Of a stretch of DNA of 64,000 nucleotides, positions 7,953-16,500 are shown in pieces. The notes below the pieces were generated by a model, which was given only the letters and a program-made list of their open reading frames with translations, made no database searches and was not told the origin of the DNA. Every line of letters starts with the position of its first letter. Within the stretch, counting starts at the first letter, position 1. The DNA is from Rhizobacter sp. (GTDB lineage: Bacteria; Pseudomonadota; Gammaproteobacteria; Burkholderiales; Burkholderiaceae_C): the NCBI GenBank assembly GCA_019635355.1, contig JAHBZQ010000001.1, forward strand, positions 992,001 to 1,056,000, written 5' to 3'. The position numbers and the translations under genes are program-made.

Positions 7953-9011
7953 ATGAGTACCGACACCAGCCCCCATACGATCGACACGCAGGCGCTCGAG
8001 CGTTACCTGCAGGCCCATCTGCCCGGCTATCGCGGCCCGCTGCAGATCGAGAAGTTCAAGGGCGGCCAGTCCAACCCCACCTACAAGCTCGTCACGCCGG
8101 AGCGTTCCTATGTGATGCGCTCCAAGCCGGGGCCGGTGGCCAAGCTGCTGCCGTCGGCGCACGCGATCGAGCGTGAGTACCGCGTGATGTCGGCACTGCA
8201 AGGCACCGCCGTGCCGGTGCCACGGATGCACCTGCTCTGCGAAGACGAATCGGTGATCGGCCGCGCCTTCTTCATCATGGAGTTCATGCAAGGCCGGGTG
8301 CTGTGGGACCAGTCCCTGCCCGGCATGTCGCGCGACGAACGCGCCGCGCTCTACGACGAGATGAACCGCGTGATCGCCGCCCTGCACCAGGTCGACGTGA
8401 AGGCGATCGGCCTCGCCGACTACGGCAAGCCCGGCAGCTACTTCGAGCGCCAGATCGCACGCTGGAGCAAGCAGTACGTCGCCTCGATCACCCTGCCCAT
8501 CGAGGCGATGGACCGGCTGATGGAGTGGCTGCCGGCGCACATGCCGGCCAGCGCACGTGATGAATCGCAAGTGTCGATCGTGCACGGCGACTACCGCCTC
8601 GACAACCTGATGTTCCACCCGACCGAGCCACGTGCCATCGCCGTGCTCGACTGGGAACTGTCGACGCTCGGCCATCCGCTCGCTGACTTCAGCTACCACT
8701 GCATGTCGTGGCACATCCCGCAGGCCACCTTCCGTGGCATCGGCGGGCTCGACCTCGCGTCACTGGGCATCCCGACAGAGGCCGACTACCTGCGCCGCTA
8801 CTGCGAGCGCACAGGCCGCCACGACGTGGCCAGCGTAGAAGCCGACTGGAACTTCTACCTCGCCTACAACCTCTTCCGCGCCGCCGGCATCTCGCAAGGC
8901 ATCGCCAAACGCGTGGAGAACGGCACTGCCTCCAGCGCCGAAGCGCGCCAGGTGGCCGCGAGCGCCCGCCCGCTGGCCGACATGGCCTGGCACTTTGCCC
9001 AGCAGGCCTGA
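7953..9011 (+). CDS. Phosphotransferase family protein (APH fold), LvaA/ACAD10-11-kinase-like
   Basis: 352 residues with the aminoglycoside-phosphotransferase fold. The nucleotide loop FKGGQSNPTYKL lies near 30-41, the Brenner catalytic motif HGDYRLDN near 210-217, and the metal Asp in VLDWELSTLG near 229-238. All key catalytic residues look intact. Proteins of this type next to, or fused with, an acyl-CoA dehydrogenase (human ACAD10/11; Pseudomonas LvaA) phosphorylate the 4-hydroxyl of 4-hydroxyacyl-CoAs. The neighbour 37 bp downstream is exactly such a dehydrogenase, so I infer a 4-hydroxyacyl-CoA kinase rather than an antibiotic-resistance enzyme. An N-terminal glycine-rich lobe is complete; nothing is truncated. 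Confidence 0.8.
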   Translation: MSTDTSPHTIDTQALERYLQAHLPGYRGPLQIEKFKGGQSNPTYKLVTPERSYVMRSKPGPVAKLLPSAHAIEREYRVMSALQGTAVPVPRMHLLCEDESVIGRAFFIMEFMQGRVLWDQSLPGMSRDERAALYDEMNRVIAALHQVDVKAIGLADYGKPGSYFERQIARWSKQYVASITLPIEAMDRLMEWLPAHMPASARDESQVSIVHGDYRLDNLMFHPTEPRAIAVLDWELSTLGHPLADFSYHCMSWHIPQATFRGIGGLDLASLGIPTEADYLRRYCERTGRHDVASVEADWNFYLAYNLFRAAGISQGIAKRVENGTASSAEARQVAASARPLADMAWHFAQQA

Positions 9012-9048
9012 ACCCTCTCTCACCCCCGGATCACCCAAGGAGACGCAC

Positions 9049-10290
9049 ATGGACTTCGCCTATTCCCCACGTACCCAGGAGCTGCAAGCCAACCTGCTGC
9101 GCTTCATGGACGACTACATCTACCCGGCCGAAGCGCGCTACACCGCCGAGATCGAAGCCAACACCAAGGCCGGCAAGCGCTGGACGCCGCTCGAGACGAT
9201 CGAAGAGCTGAAGGTCAAGGCCCGCGCACAAGGACTGTGGAACCTCTTCCTGCCGCCGAGCGCCGACGGCTCGGTGCGCGAAGCCGAATACGGCCCCGGC
9301 CTGTCGAACCAGGAATACGCGCCGCTGGCCGAGATCATGGGCCGCGTGATGTGGTCAAGCGAGGTCTTCAACTGCTCGGCGCCCGACACCGGCAACATGG
9401 AAACCATCATTCGCTACGGCACGGCTGAGCACAAGAAGCGCTGGGCCGAGCCGCTGCTCGACGGCAAGATCCGCAGCGCCTTCGCGATGACCGAGCCGGC
9501 CGTGGCCTCGTCGGATGCGACCAACATCGAAGCGCGCATCGAACGCCAGGGCGACGAGTACGTCATCAACGGCCGCAAGTGGTGGATCTCGGGCGCCGGC
9601 GACCCGCGCTGCGCGATCTACATCTTCATGGGCAAGACCGACCCGAGCGCGCCGCGCCATAGCCAGCAGTCGATGATCCTCGTGCCGGCCGACACCAAGG
9701 GCATCACCGTGATCCGCCCCCTGCCCGTCTTCGGCTACGACGACGCGCCGCACGGCCACTGCGAGATCCTGTTCGAGAACGTGCGGGTGCCGGTGAGCAA
9801 CGTGCTGCTCGGCGAAGGCCGTGGCTTCGAGATCGCCCAAGGCCGCCTCGGCCCGGGCCGCATCCACCACTGCATGCGACTGATCGGCCTGGCCGAGCGT
9901 GCGCTTGAACTGATGTGCCGGCGTGCCAGCTCGCGCGTGGCCTTCGGCCGCACCGTGGCCGAGCAAGGCGTGACGCGCGAGCGCATCGCCGAAGCCCGCT
10001 GCCGCATCGAGCAGGCCCGCCTGCTCACGCTCAAGTCAGCCTGGATGATGGACGTGGCCGGCAACAAGACCGCCAAGGCCGAGATCGCGATGATCAAGGT
10101 GGTGGCGCCGTCGATGGCCTGCCAGGTGATCGACTGGGCCATGCAGGTGCACGGTGGCGGCGGCATGTCGGACGACTTCCCGCTCGCCTACTTCTATGCG
10201 ATGGCCCGCACGTTGCGTTATGCCGACGGCCCGGACGAAGTGCACCGCAACGCCATCGCCAAGCTGGAACTCGGGCGCTACGCCGCCTGA
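9049..10290 (+). CDS. Acyl-CoA dehydrogenase family protein, ACAD10/11 or LvaC type
   Basis: 413 residues. A start at 9049 is set by a good SD (AAGGAGA at 9037-9043). The N-terminal helical domain is followed by the FAD-binding beta domain (FAMTEPAVASSDATN, then KWWISGAGDPRC) and a C-terminal helical domain with QVHGGGGMSDDFPLAYF and the signature RTLRYADGPDEVH. These features match the dehydrogenase part of human ACAD10/11 and Pseudomonas LvaC, which work on 4-phosphoacyl-CoA to give the enoyl-CoA. The kinase gene just upstream is the expected partner. A plain short- or medium-chain acyl-CoA dehydrogenase is the alternative. Confidence 0.85.
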   Translation: MDFAYSPRTQELQANLLRFMDDYIYPAEARYTAEIEANTKAGKRWTPLETIEELKVKARAQGLWNLFLPPSADGSVREAEYGPGLSNQEYAPLAEIMGRVMWSSEVFNCSAPDTGNMETIIRYGTAEHKKRWAEPLLDGKIRSAFAMTEPAVASSDATNIEARIERQGDEYVINGRKWWISGAGDPRCAIYIFMGKTDPSAPRHSQQSMILVPADTKGITVIRPLPVFGYDDAPHGHCEILFENVRVPVSNVLLGEGRGFEIAQGRLGPGRIHHCMRLIGLAERALELMCRRASSRVAFGRTVAEQGVTRERIAEARCRIEQARLLTLKSAWMMDVAGNKTAKAEIAMIKVVAPSMACQVIDWAMQVHGGGGMSDDFPLAYFYAMARTLRYADGPDEVHRNAIAKLELGRYAA

Positions 10291-10312
10291 GGGCAACGCA
10301 CTGCCGGAGGGG

Positions 10313-11056
10313 TCAACGCCCCTTCGGCGGGTCTTCCGGGCCGAGCTGGGTTTGCCAGGCGGTGGAGCCGGTCGTGTGCCAATCGGGCGAACCTTCAGCG
10401 CCCACACCCGCCACGCGCAGCGCCTGCAAGACGGCGACCTCGAAGAGCCCGACCGCCTGCGTCATGAGCGCCACTTCAGGCTCGGGCAATTGCAAGCGCA
10501 GGTAAGCCCGGCCGCGCAGCAGCATCAGCACGAAGGGCGGGTCTGATTTCAGGAAGCCGGCCAGCGACTCTTCCAGTTGCTTGGCCAACGCGCCCTCGAC
10601 CCACGACGCCGCCTCGGGTTGCGAGCTGCTGACCAGACCGAAGCGCGAGCGCACCTCTTTCGCCGCCTTGTACGGCACCTTCGGAAACATCGCCAGCCAG
10701 CGCATCTCTTCCGGCGTGTTGCCGTCGATCACCGTCTGCGTGCTTTCGGTGAAGCGCTCGAAGGCCTGGCGCTCCAGGTTTTCGAGCAGGCCTTGAGAGA
10801 TCAGCAGCACCTGCAGGTTGTGCGACAGGCCCAGCTCCATGCGCAGGCGCAGCTCATGGCCGTCGATGTACTGGCGCTGCGGCGGGCCCCACTCCAGGCG
10901 CCACGGCTTGCTCTCCATGCCGCCGGTGATGACGAAGCCTTCGCCTTCGGCTTCACGCTTGTACTTGAGCTTGTTGTACTTGGCCCATTCCTCGACCTCG
11001 CGCCACACCGGGCCAGGAGCCGGGCGGGAAATCAGCTTCTTGAATGCATCAAGCAT
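10313..11056 (-). CDS. Conserved protein of unknown function
   Basis: 247 residues, not recognised. The start MLDAFKKLISRPAPGPVW at 11056 is chosen because longer in-frame sequence upstream runs antisense through the glutathione transferase gene. The protein is soluble-looking, without signal peptide or membrane segment. It is rich in charged and aromatic residues (KYNKLKYKREAEGEGF, WRLEWGPPQRQYIDGHELRLR), and then helical. It is convergent with the acyl-CoA dehydrogenase (22 bp between stops) and divergent from the GST (63 bp between starts). That gap contains an imperfect palindrome, CCACT-AG-AGTGG at 11070-11081, which may be a shared operator. Codon use matches the neighbours. Confidence 0.7.
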   Translation of the reverse strand: MLDAFKKLISRPAPGPVWREVEEWAKYNKLKYKREAEGEGFVITGGMESKPWRLEWGPPQRQYIDGHELRLRMELGLSHNLQVLLISQGLLENLERQAFERFTESTQTVIDGNTPEEMRWLAMFPKVPYKAAKEVRSRFGLVSSSQPEAASWVEGALAKQLEESLAGFLKSDPPFVLMLLRGRAYLRLQLPEPEVALMTQAVGLFEVAVLQALRVAGVGAEGSPDWHTTGSTAWQTQLGPEDPPKGR

Positions 11057-11119
11057 GATGAGGTGGCATCCACTAGAGTGGGCACACGGCAGTTGCCGCG
11101 ATGACAGGAGACTATAGCG

Positions 11120-11812
11120 ATGATCGACGTGTATTCGTGGGCTACCCCCAACGGCCACAAGGTCCACATCATGCTCGAGGAGTGCGGCCTGCCCTACCGC
11201 GCGCACCCGGTGAACATCGGCGCCGGCGACCAGTTCAAGCCTGAGTTCCTGGCGATCAGCCCGAACAACAAGATCCCCGCCATCGTCGACCCCGACGGGC
11301 CGGATGGCGAGCCGATCTCCTTGTTCGAATCGGGCGCCATCCTGCTCTACCTCGCCGGCAAGACCGGGCGTTTTCTGCCCAGCACGGTACGTGGGCGCTA
11401 CGAGGTGCTGGAGTGGCTGATGTTCCAGATGGGCGGCGTGGGCCCGATGCTCGGCCAGGCGCATCACTTCCGCATCTACGCGCCCGAGAAGTTGCCCTAT
11501 GCCATCGACCGCTACACCAACGAAGCCAAGCGGCTCTATGGCGTGATGGACAAGCGCCTGGCCAAGAGCAAGTACATCGCCGGCCCCGAGTACACGATTG
11601 CCGACATCGCCATCTTCCCGTGGCTGCGCTCGTGGAAGAACCAGGGCATCGACTGGGCCGACTACCCGCACCTCAAGGGCTGGTTCGACGAGATCGCGGC
11701 GCGGCCTGCCGTGCAGCGTGGGGTGGAAGTGCTGGCCGACCTGCGCAAACCGCTGGTCGACTCACAAGCGCGCGACGTGCTCTTCGGCAAGCAGCAGTAC
11801 GAGCGACGTTGA
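11120..11812 (+). CDS. Glutathione S-transferase, YfcG/Nu-class type
   Basis: 230 residues. The thioredoxin-like N-domain (about 1-85) has MIDVYSWATPNGHKVHIMLEE, where Thr and Asn in TPNG occupy the glutathione-activating position of YfcG. The cis-Pro is in NNKIPAIVDPD and the gamma-glutamyl-binding Glu-Ser in LFESGAILLYL. The helical C-domain contains YTIADIAIFPW, the N-capping box motif. YfcG-type enzymes have disulfide-bond reductase activity with glutathione. SD AGGAG sits 10 bp before the start. The gene is divergent from the unknown gene at 10313-11056. Confidence 0.88.
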   Translation: MIDVYSWATPNGHKVHIMLEECGLPYRAHPVNIGAGDQFKPEFLAISPNNKIPAIVDPDGPDGEPISLFESGAILLYLAGKTGRFLPSTVRGRYEVLEWLMFQMGGVGPMLGQAHHFRIYAPEKLPYAIDRYTNEAKRLYGVMDKRLAKSKYIAGPEYTIADIAIFPWLRSWKNQGIDWADYPHLKGWFDEIAARPAVQRGVEVLADLRKPLVDSQARDVLFGKQQYERR

Positions 11813-11934
11813 CCGGCGGGCACTGAAGGTGGCCTGCGCCCCCTAGACCCGGGGTCGCGAAATCGGCGAAAGCGCGTACTGTCCGCGTCAAAATACACAC
11901 TTTCGCCCGTCTGGGCGATGGTTTAGCGCGCCCG

Positions 11935-13296
11935 ATGAACTTGTCCGAGCCACTTCAGCCTTCAGGTCCGATGCCCGCCATCGCCGGCCAGACGCTCCAT
12001 CCGGGCGAAAGGCTGTGCGACTTCGAGATCGTGCAGGTGATCGGGCTCACGAGCTTCGGTGTGCTGTACCTCGGGCGCCAGCTGCAGGATGGCAGCACGG
12101 TCGCCATCAAGGAGTACATGCCGTCGAGCCTGGCCACACGCACGCGTGACGGTCGGGTCGAAGTGACCGACCCGGCGCATCTGCCGGCGTTCGAGCGCGG
12201 CCTGCAAGCCTTCCTGGCCGAAGCGCTGACCCTGTCGCAGTTCGAGCACCCCAACCTCTTGCGCGTGAGCGCGGTGTGGGAAGACAACGGCACCGCGTAC
12301 CGCTCGATGCCCTACCTCAGCGGCACCACGCTGCTCGCGTGGCGAACCGGCATCGCCGAGCCTGCTTCGCAAGCGCAGATGGAAGCCTTGCTCGAAGGCC
12401 TGCTGGACGCCCTGCGCACGCTGTACCAGGCCGGCTTGGCGCACGGCCAGGTCGAGCCCCTCAACATCTACATCGGCGAAGACGGCCAACCCGTGCTGAT
12501 GGACTTCGACGCCGTGCACCAGGCGGTTCAGAGCGACCCGAACAAGCCGTATGTCGACGCCTACGCCGACCCTGCGCGCGTGGAGGCGACGATGAGCACC
12601 GACCTGCGCGCCGTGGCGGCGGTGCTGCACTTCGCGGTCAGCGGTGACTGGGCGCCCGTGCGTCAGGGGCAGGCACTGCGCTACCCGTCTTTGGCCGACG
12701 TGCTGCTGCGCTTCAAGAGCAGCGCGTCGGCGTTGGAATACAAGCCAGAGTTCCTCTCCGCAATCGACACCGCTTTGGCTCAGCCGCTGCTTCATGCACC
12801 CGGCACGATCACCGAGTTTCGCGAGCTGTTTGCGCCCGATTCGTCGGCGGCACCGCTGGTGGCGCCCGTTGGTATCGCGGAGAAGAAGCGGGCCAAGCGC
12901 CACAAGCGCGAGCCCATCCCGCCGGCACCGCCTGCGTACCCGTTGAACTCCAGCGAAAGCGTGCTGGCCCTGTTGGCCAACTTCGAGCGCGGGCCCGCGC
13001 CGTCCGCCGAAGACGTGGAGCCGTTTCAGGTCCCGGAGGTCCCGACGCTCACCGAAGAGGCCGAGCCGGCATTGCCTCCGCTGCGCATCGTCAACCCATT
13101 CGATGACCTGGAAGGCCGAGACTCGCTGCCCAATCTCTCGGTGGATGAGCCGGCCGACTACGAACCACTGCCCTACACGCCCATGCCGAGCATCCGTCGG
13201 CGCAATCCGTGGAAGCAACGCCTCCCGGTGATTGCCACGATGGCGGCAGTGCTCATCGCCGTCTTGGGCGCCCTTGCCTGGCAGCTGTTTGGGTGA
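11935..13296 (+). CDS. Membrane-anchored protein kinase-like protein, probable pseudokinase
   Basis: 453 residues. The kinase fold covers about 25-285: a glycine loop variant VIGLTSFGVLYLG, ATP-binding Lys59 (VAIKEY) and a likely alpha-C Glu96. The catalytic loop HRDxKxxN is degraded to H170-GQVEP-LN177: the catalytic Asp is Gln172 and the Lys is Glu174. DFG is D190-F-D. Metal ligands Asn177 and Asp190 persist, so nucleotide binding is possible while phosphotransfer is doubtful. An Ala/Pro/Glu-rich linker (about 305-425) leads to one C-terminal transmembrane helix (about 430-452), putting the kinase fold in the cytoplasm. A CGCCC-GTCT-GGGCG hairpin at 11904-11917 precedes the start. Confidence 0.85.
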   Translation: MNLSEPLQPSGPMPAIAGQTLHPGERLCDFEIVQVIGLTSFGVLYLGRQLQDGSTVAIKEYMPSSLATRTRDGRVEVTDPAHLPAFERGLQAFLAEALTLSQFEHPNLLRVSAVWEDNGTAYRSMPYLSGTTLLAWRTGIAEPASQAQMEALLEGLLDALRTLYQAGLAHGQVEPLNIYIGEDGQPVLMDFDAVHQAVQSDPNKPYVDAYADPARVEATMSTDLRAVAAVLHFAVSGDWAPVRQGQALRYPSLADVLLRFKSSASALEYKPEFLSAIDTALAQPLLHAPGTITEFRELFAPDSSAAPLVAPVGIAEKKRAKRHKREPIPPAPPAYPLNSSESVLALLANFERGPAPSAEDVEPFQVPEVPTLTEEAEPALPPLRIVNPFDDLEGRDSLPNLSVDEPADYEPLPYTPMPSIRRRNPWKQRLPVIATMAAVLIAVLGALAWQLFG

Positions 13297-13321
13297 GGGT
13301 ATGAGGCACGGCGGCCAGAGC

Positions 13322-13398
13322 TGGCCTGCCCGGAGGGACTCGAACCCCCGACCTGCTGCTTAGAAGGCAGCTGCTCTATCCAGTTGAGCTACGGGCAG
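13322..13398 (-). tRNA. tRNA-Arg (anticodon TCT)
   Basis: 77 nt including encoded CCA. The acceptor stem CTGCCCG/CGGGCAG pairs perfectly; D-arm GCTC/GAGC, anticodon stem GCTGC/GCAGC with loop CTTCTAA (anticodon TCT), T-arm GGGGG/CCCTC (one G-T pair) with loop TTCGAGT, discriminator G. It reads AGA codons. It lies 23 bp downstream of tRNA-Pro and is probably co-transcribed with it. Confidence 0.96.
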
Positions 13399-13421
13399 TG
13401 AGGGGGTGACCCACAGAAGAA

Positions 13422-13498
13422 TGGTCGGAGCGGCGGGATTCGAACTCGCGACCTACTGGTCCCAAACCAGTTGCGCTACCAGGCTGCGCTACGCTCCG
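13422..13498 (-). tRNA. tRNA-Pro (anticodon TGG)
   Basis: 77 nt including encoded CCA. Acceptor stem CGGAGCG/CGCTCCG, D-arm GCGC/GCGC, anticodon stem ACTGG/CCAGT with loop TTTGGGA (anticodon TGG), T-arm GCGAG/CCCGC with loop TTCGAAT, discriminator A. It reads CCA and, by wobble, other proline codons. First gene of the two-tRNA unit, just downstream of hrpA on the same strand. Confidence 0.96.
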
Positions 13499-13508
13499 AT
13501 CGGCGCGC

Positions 13509-13514
13509 ATTGTA
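13509..13514 (-). promoter_or_regulatory. Likely -10 element for the tRNA-Pro/tRNA-Arg unit
   Basis: TACAAT on the minus strand, 10 bp before the tRNA-Pro 5' end, the right place for a -10 box with a start a few bases before the mature tRNA. The -35 is weak. It lies in the 34 bp between hrpA and the tRNA. Confidence 0.45.
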
Positions 13515-13532
13515 CCCAGGGTATTCGCGCGC

Positions 13533-16500
13533 TCAGGCGTTGATTTGCTGCAAAGCTTTCTCGAGCCGCTTCACGCTCACCGGCTGAGGTGTGCGCAACT
13601 CCTGCGCGAAGAGGCTCACGCGAAGCTCTTCGAGCAGCCAGCGGAATTCATCGAGCCGTGCATCACGCACGCCCCGCCGGTCGGCCATCAGCCGCAGGTA
13701 GCGCTGCTCCAGCGGACGCATCTCGGCGAGGCGTGTGGCGTCACGGGTGGGGTCGCTGCGCAGCTTGTCGAGCCGCATCGTCACGCCCTTCAGGTAGCGC
13801 GGCAGATGCGCCAGCTGGGCCCAAGGGGTGTCGAGCACGAAGCGCTTCGGCAAGAGGCGCATGAGCTGCGCCTGGATGTCGTCGGCGACGTCTTTTGGCG
13901 GCCGGGCGTCCTTCAACTTGCGCGCTGCGGCGGCGTATTCGGTGAGGATGGCCAGCGCCCCGCGCGCCACCTCGTTGGCAATCAGCGTGAGGCGACCACG
14001 GCCTTCGTCGATGCGCTTGCGGAACACTTGCGCATCGGTCGGCAGCGGATCACCGAGAAAGGCACGGTCGAGGGCCAGATCGACGATCTGCTGGCGCAAC
14101 TCGTCGGCCGTGCCGAGCGGCATGTAGAAGACGGCCATCTTCTGCAGGTCGGGGATGTTCTTCTCGAGGTACTTGAGCGCATCCTTGATCTGCAACGCGA
14201 CCAGGCGGCGCAAGCCGGCGCGGTGCTTGGCCGCAGCGATGTCGGGCTCGTCGAACACCTCGATCAGCACGTGGTCGCCCTTGTCGATCAAAGCCGGGAA
14301 GCCGACGAGGCTCTGACTGCCACGCTTGACTTCCATCAACTCTGGCAGCTCGCCGAAGGTCCAGTCGGTGTAGCGGGCATCGCTCGTGGTCGGGGGCGCG
14401 ACGATCTCGGCTTTGACCGGCGCATGGGGTTTCGCCGCGGCGGCGGGCACAGGCTCTGCCTCCGCCGCTTTCGGCAGGCCGGGGCGCAACACCGCCAGCG
14501 CCTGGAACGCCGAGCGCGCCTGCCCGCCCAGCTCGGCCTTGAGGCTTGCGAGGTTGCGGCCCATCGCGAGCTGCCGGCCGTGCTCGTCGACCACGCGGAA
14601 GTTCATGAAGAGGTGCGGCGGCAACTGTTCGAGCTTGAAGTCGTTGCGTTGCACCGCGAGTTGCGTGCGATCGCGCACCGCCTTGAGCAGACTGTCGACC
14701 AGCGAACCTTGCGCAAACGGCGTGAGCTCGCAGAACTCGGCGGCGTAGTCGGGCAGCGGCACCAGGCGCGAACGTGGCCGCTGGTGCAGGCTCTTCACGA
14801 GCGCGAGCACCTTGTCCTTCAACATGCCGGGCACCAGCCATTCGCAGCGCTCGTCGCTCACCTGGTTGAGCGCAAAGATGGGCACGGTGACGGTGACACC
14901 GTCTTTCGCATCACCCGGCTCGTGGAGGTAGGTCGCGCTGCAGTCCACGCCGCCCAGGCGCACGGTCTTGGGGAACGCCGCGGTGGTGATGCCGGCCGCT
15001 TCATGGCGCATCAGCTCGTCGCGCGTGAGCAGCAGCAGTTTCGGCTGGCGCTTCACCTCTTCGCGGTACCAGCGCTCCAGCGTCGAGCCGCTCACCACAT
15101 CGGCCGGCAGCTGCTGGTCGTAGAAGGCGTAGATCAGCTCGTCGTCGACCAGCACGTCCTGCCGGCGCGACTTGTGCTCCAGTTCCTCGACCTGCTGGAT
15201 GAGCTTGCGGTTGGCGGCGAGGAACGGCAGGCGTGTCTCCCACTCGCCATTCACCAGCGCTTCGCGGATGAAGATCTCGCGCGCCGCGACCGGGTCGACG
15301 TTGCCGAAGTTCACCCGCCGGTTGCTGTAGACCACGATGCCGTAGAGCGTGGCGCGCTCCAGCGCCACCACCTCGCCGGCCTTCTTCTCCCAATGCGGCT
15401 CGAGCAGCTGCGTCTTCAAGAGGTGCGCGCCGACGATCGGTAGCCACTGCGGCTCGATGTTGGCGATGCCGCGGCCGAAAAGGCGCGTGGTCTCGACCAG
15501 CTCGGCCGCGACGATCCAGCGGCCCGGCTTCTTGCTCAGGTTGGCGCCCGGGTGCTTGTAAAAACGGATGCCACGTGCGCCAAGGTACCAGTCGTCCTCG
15601 TCGCTCTTGAGGCCGATATTGCCCAGCAGGCCGGCGAGCATGGTCATGTGGAGCTGGTCGTAGGTGGCGGGCGAACCGTTCAGCCGCCAGCCGTGTTCGG
15701 CCACGACCGTGTGCAGCTGGGAATGGATGTCGCGCCACTCGCGCACGCGGCGCGGCGAGATGAAGTTGTCGCGCAGCAGCTGCTCCTGCTTGCGGTTCGA
15801 CAGCTTGTGTTCGCCCTGGCCACCTTTGCTGTCTTCCAGCCACTTCCAGAGCTTGAGCGTGCCCACAAACTCCGACTTCTCGTCGTCGAACTTCTTGTGG
15901 GCGTTGTCGGCGGCCTGTTGCTGCTCGATGGGGCGGTCGCGCACGTCCTGCACGCTGAGGGCCGACGCGATGACGAGCACCTCGGCCAAGGCTTGGCGGT
16001 TGCGCGCTTCGAGGATCATGCGGCCGACGCGCGGGTCGAGCGGCAGCTTGGCAAGTTCGCGGCCGGTGGCGGTCAACTCGTTCTGGTCGTCGACGGCACC
16101 GAGCTCGTTGAGCAGCTGATAGCCGTCGGCCACCGCACGGCGAGGGGGCGGCTCGAGGAACGGGAAGTCTTCGACCAGACCCAGCCCAAGCGACTTCATG
16201 CGCAGGATCACGCCCGCCAGCGACGAACGCAGGATCTCGGGGTCGGTGAAGCGCGGGCGTTCGTTGAAGTCCTTCTCGTCGTAGAGGCGGATGCAGATGC
16301 CGTTGCTGACCCGGCCACAACGCCCGGCGCGCTGGTTGGCCGCGGCCTGGCTCACCGCTTCGATCTGCAGCTGCTCGACCTTGTTGCGGTAGCTGTAGCG
16401 CTTGACGCGGGCAGTGCCGGCGTCGATCACGTATTGGATGCCCGGCACGGTCAGCGAGGTCTCGGCCACGTTGGTGGCCAGCACGATGCGGCGGGCGCTG

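Noticed and set aside
7953..9011. Aminoglycoside resistance gene
   Set aside because: It has the APH fold but sits with an acyl-CoA dehydrogenase and matches ACAD10/11-type kinases better.
13321..13400. tRNA pair as an integration site with flanking mobile DNA
   Set aside because: No integrase, direct repeat or atypical composition is next to the tRNAs; hrpA and the pseudokinase flank them normally.
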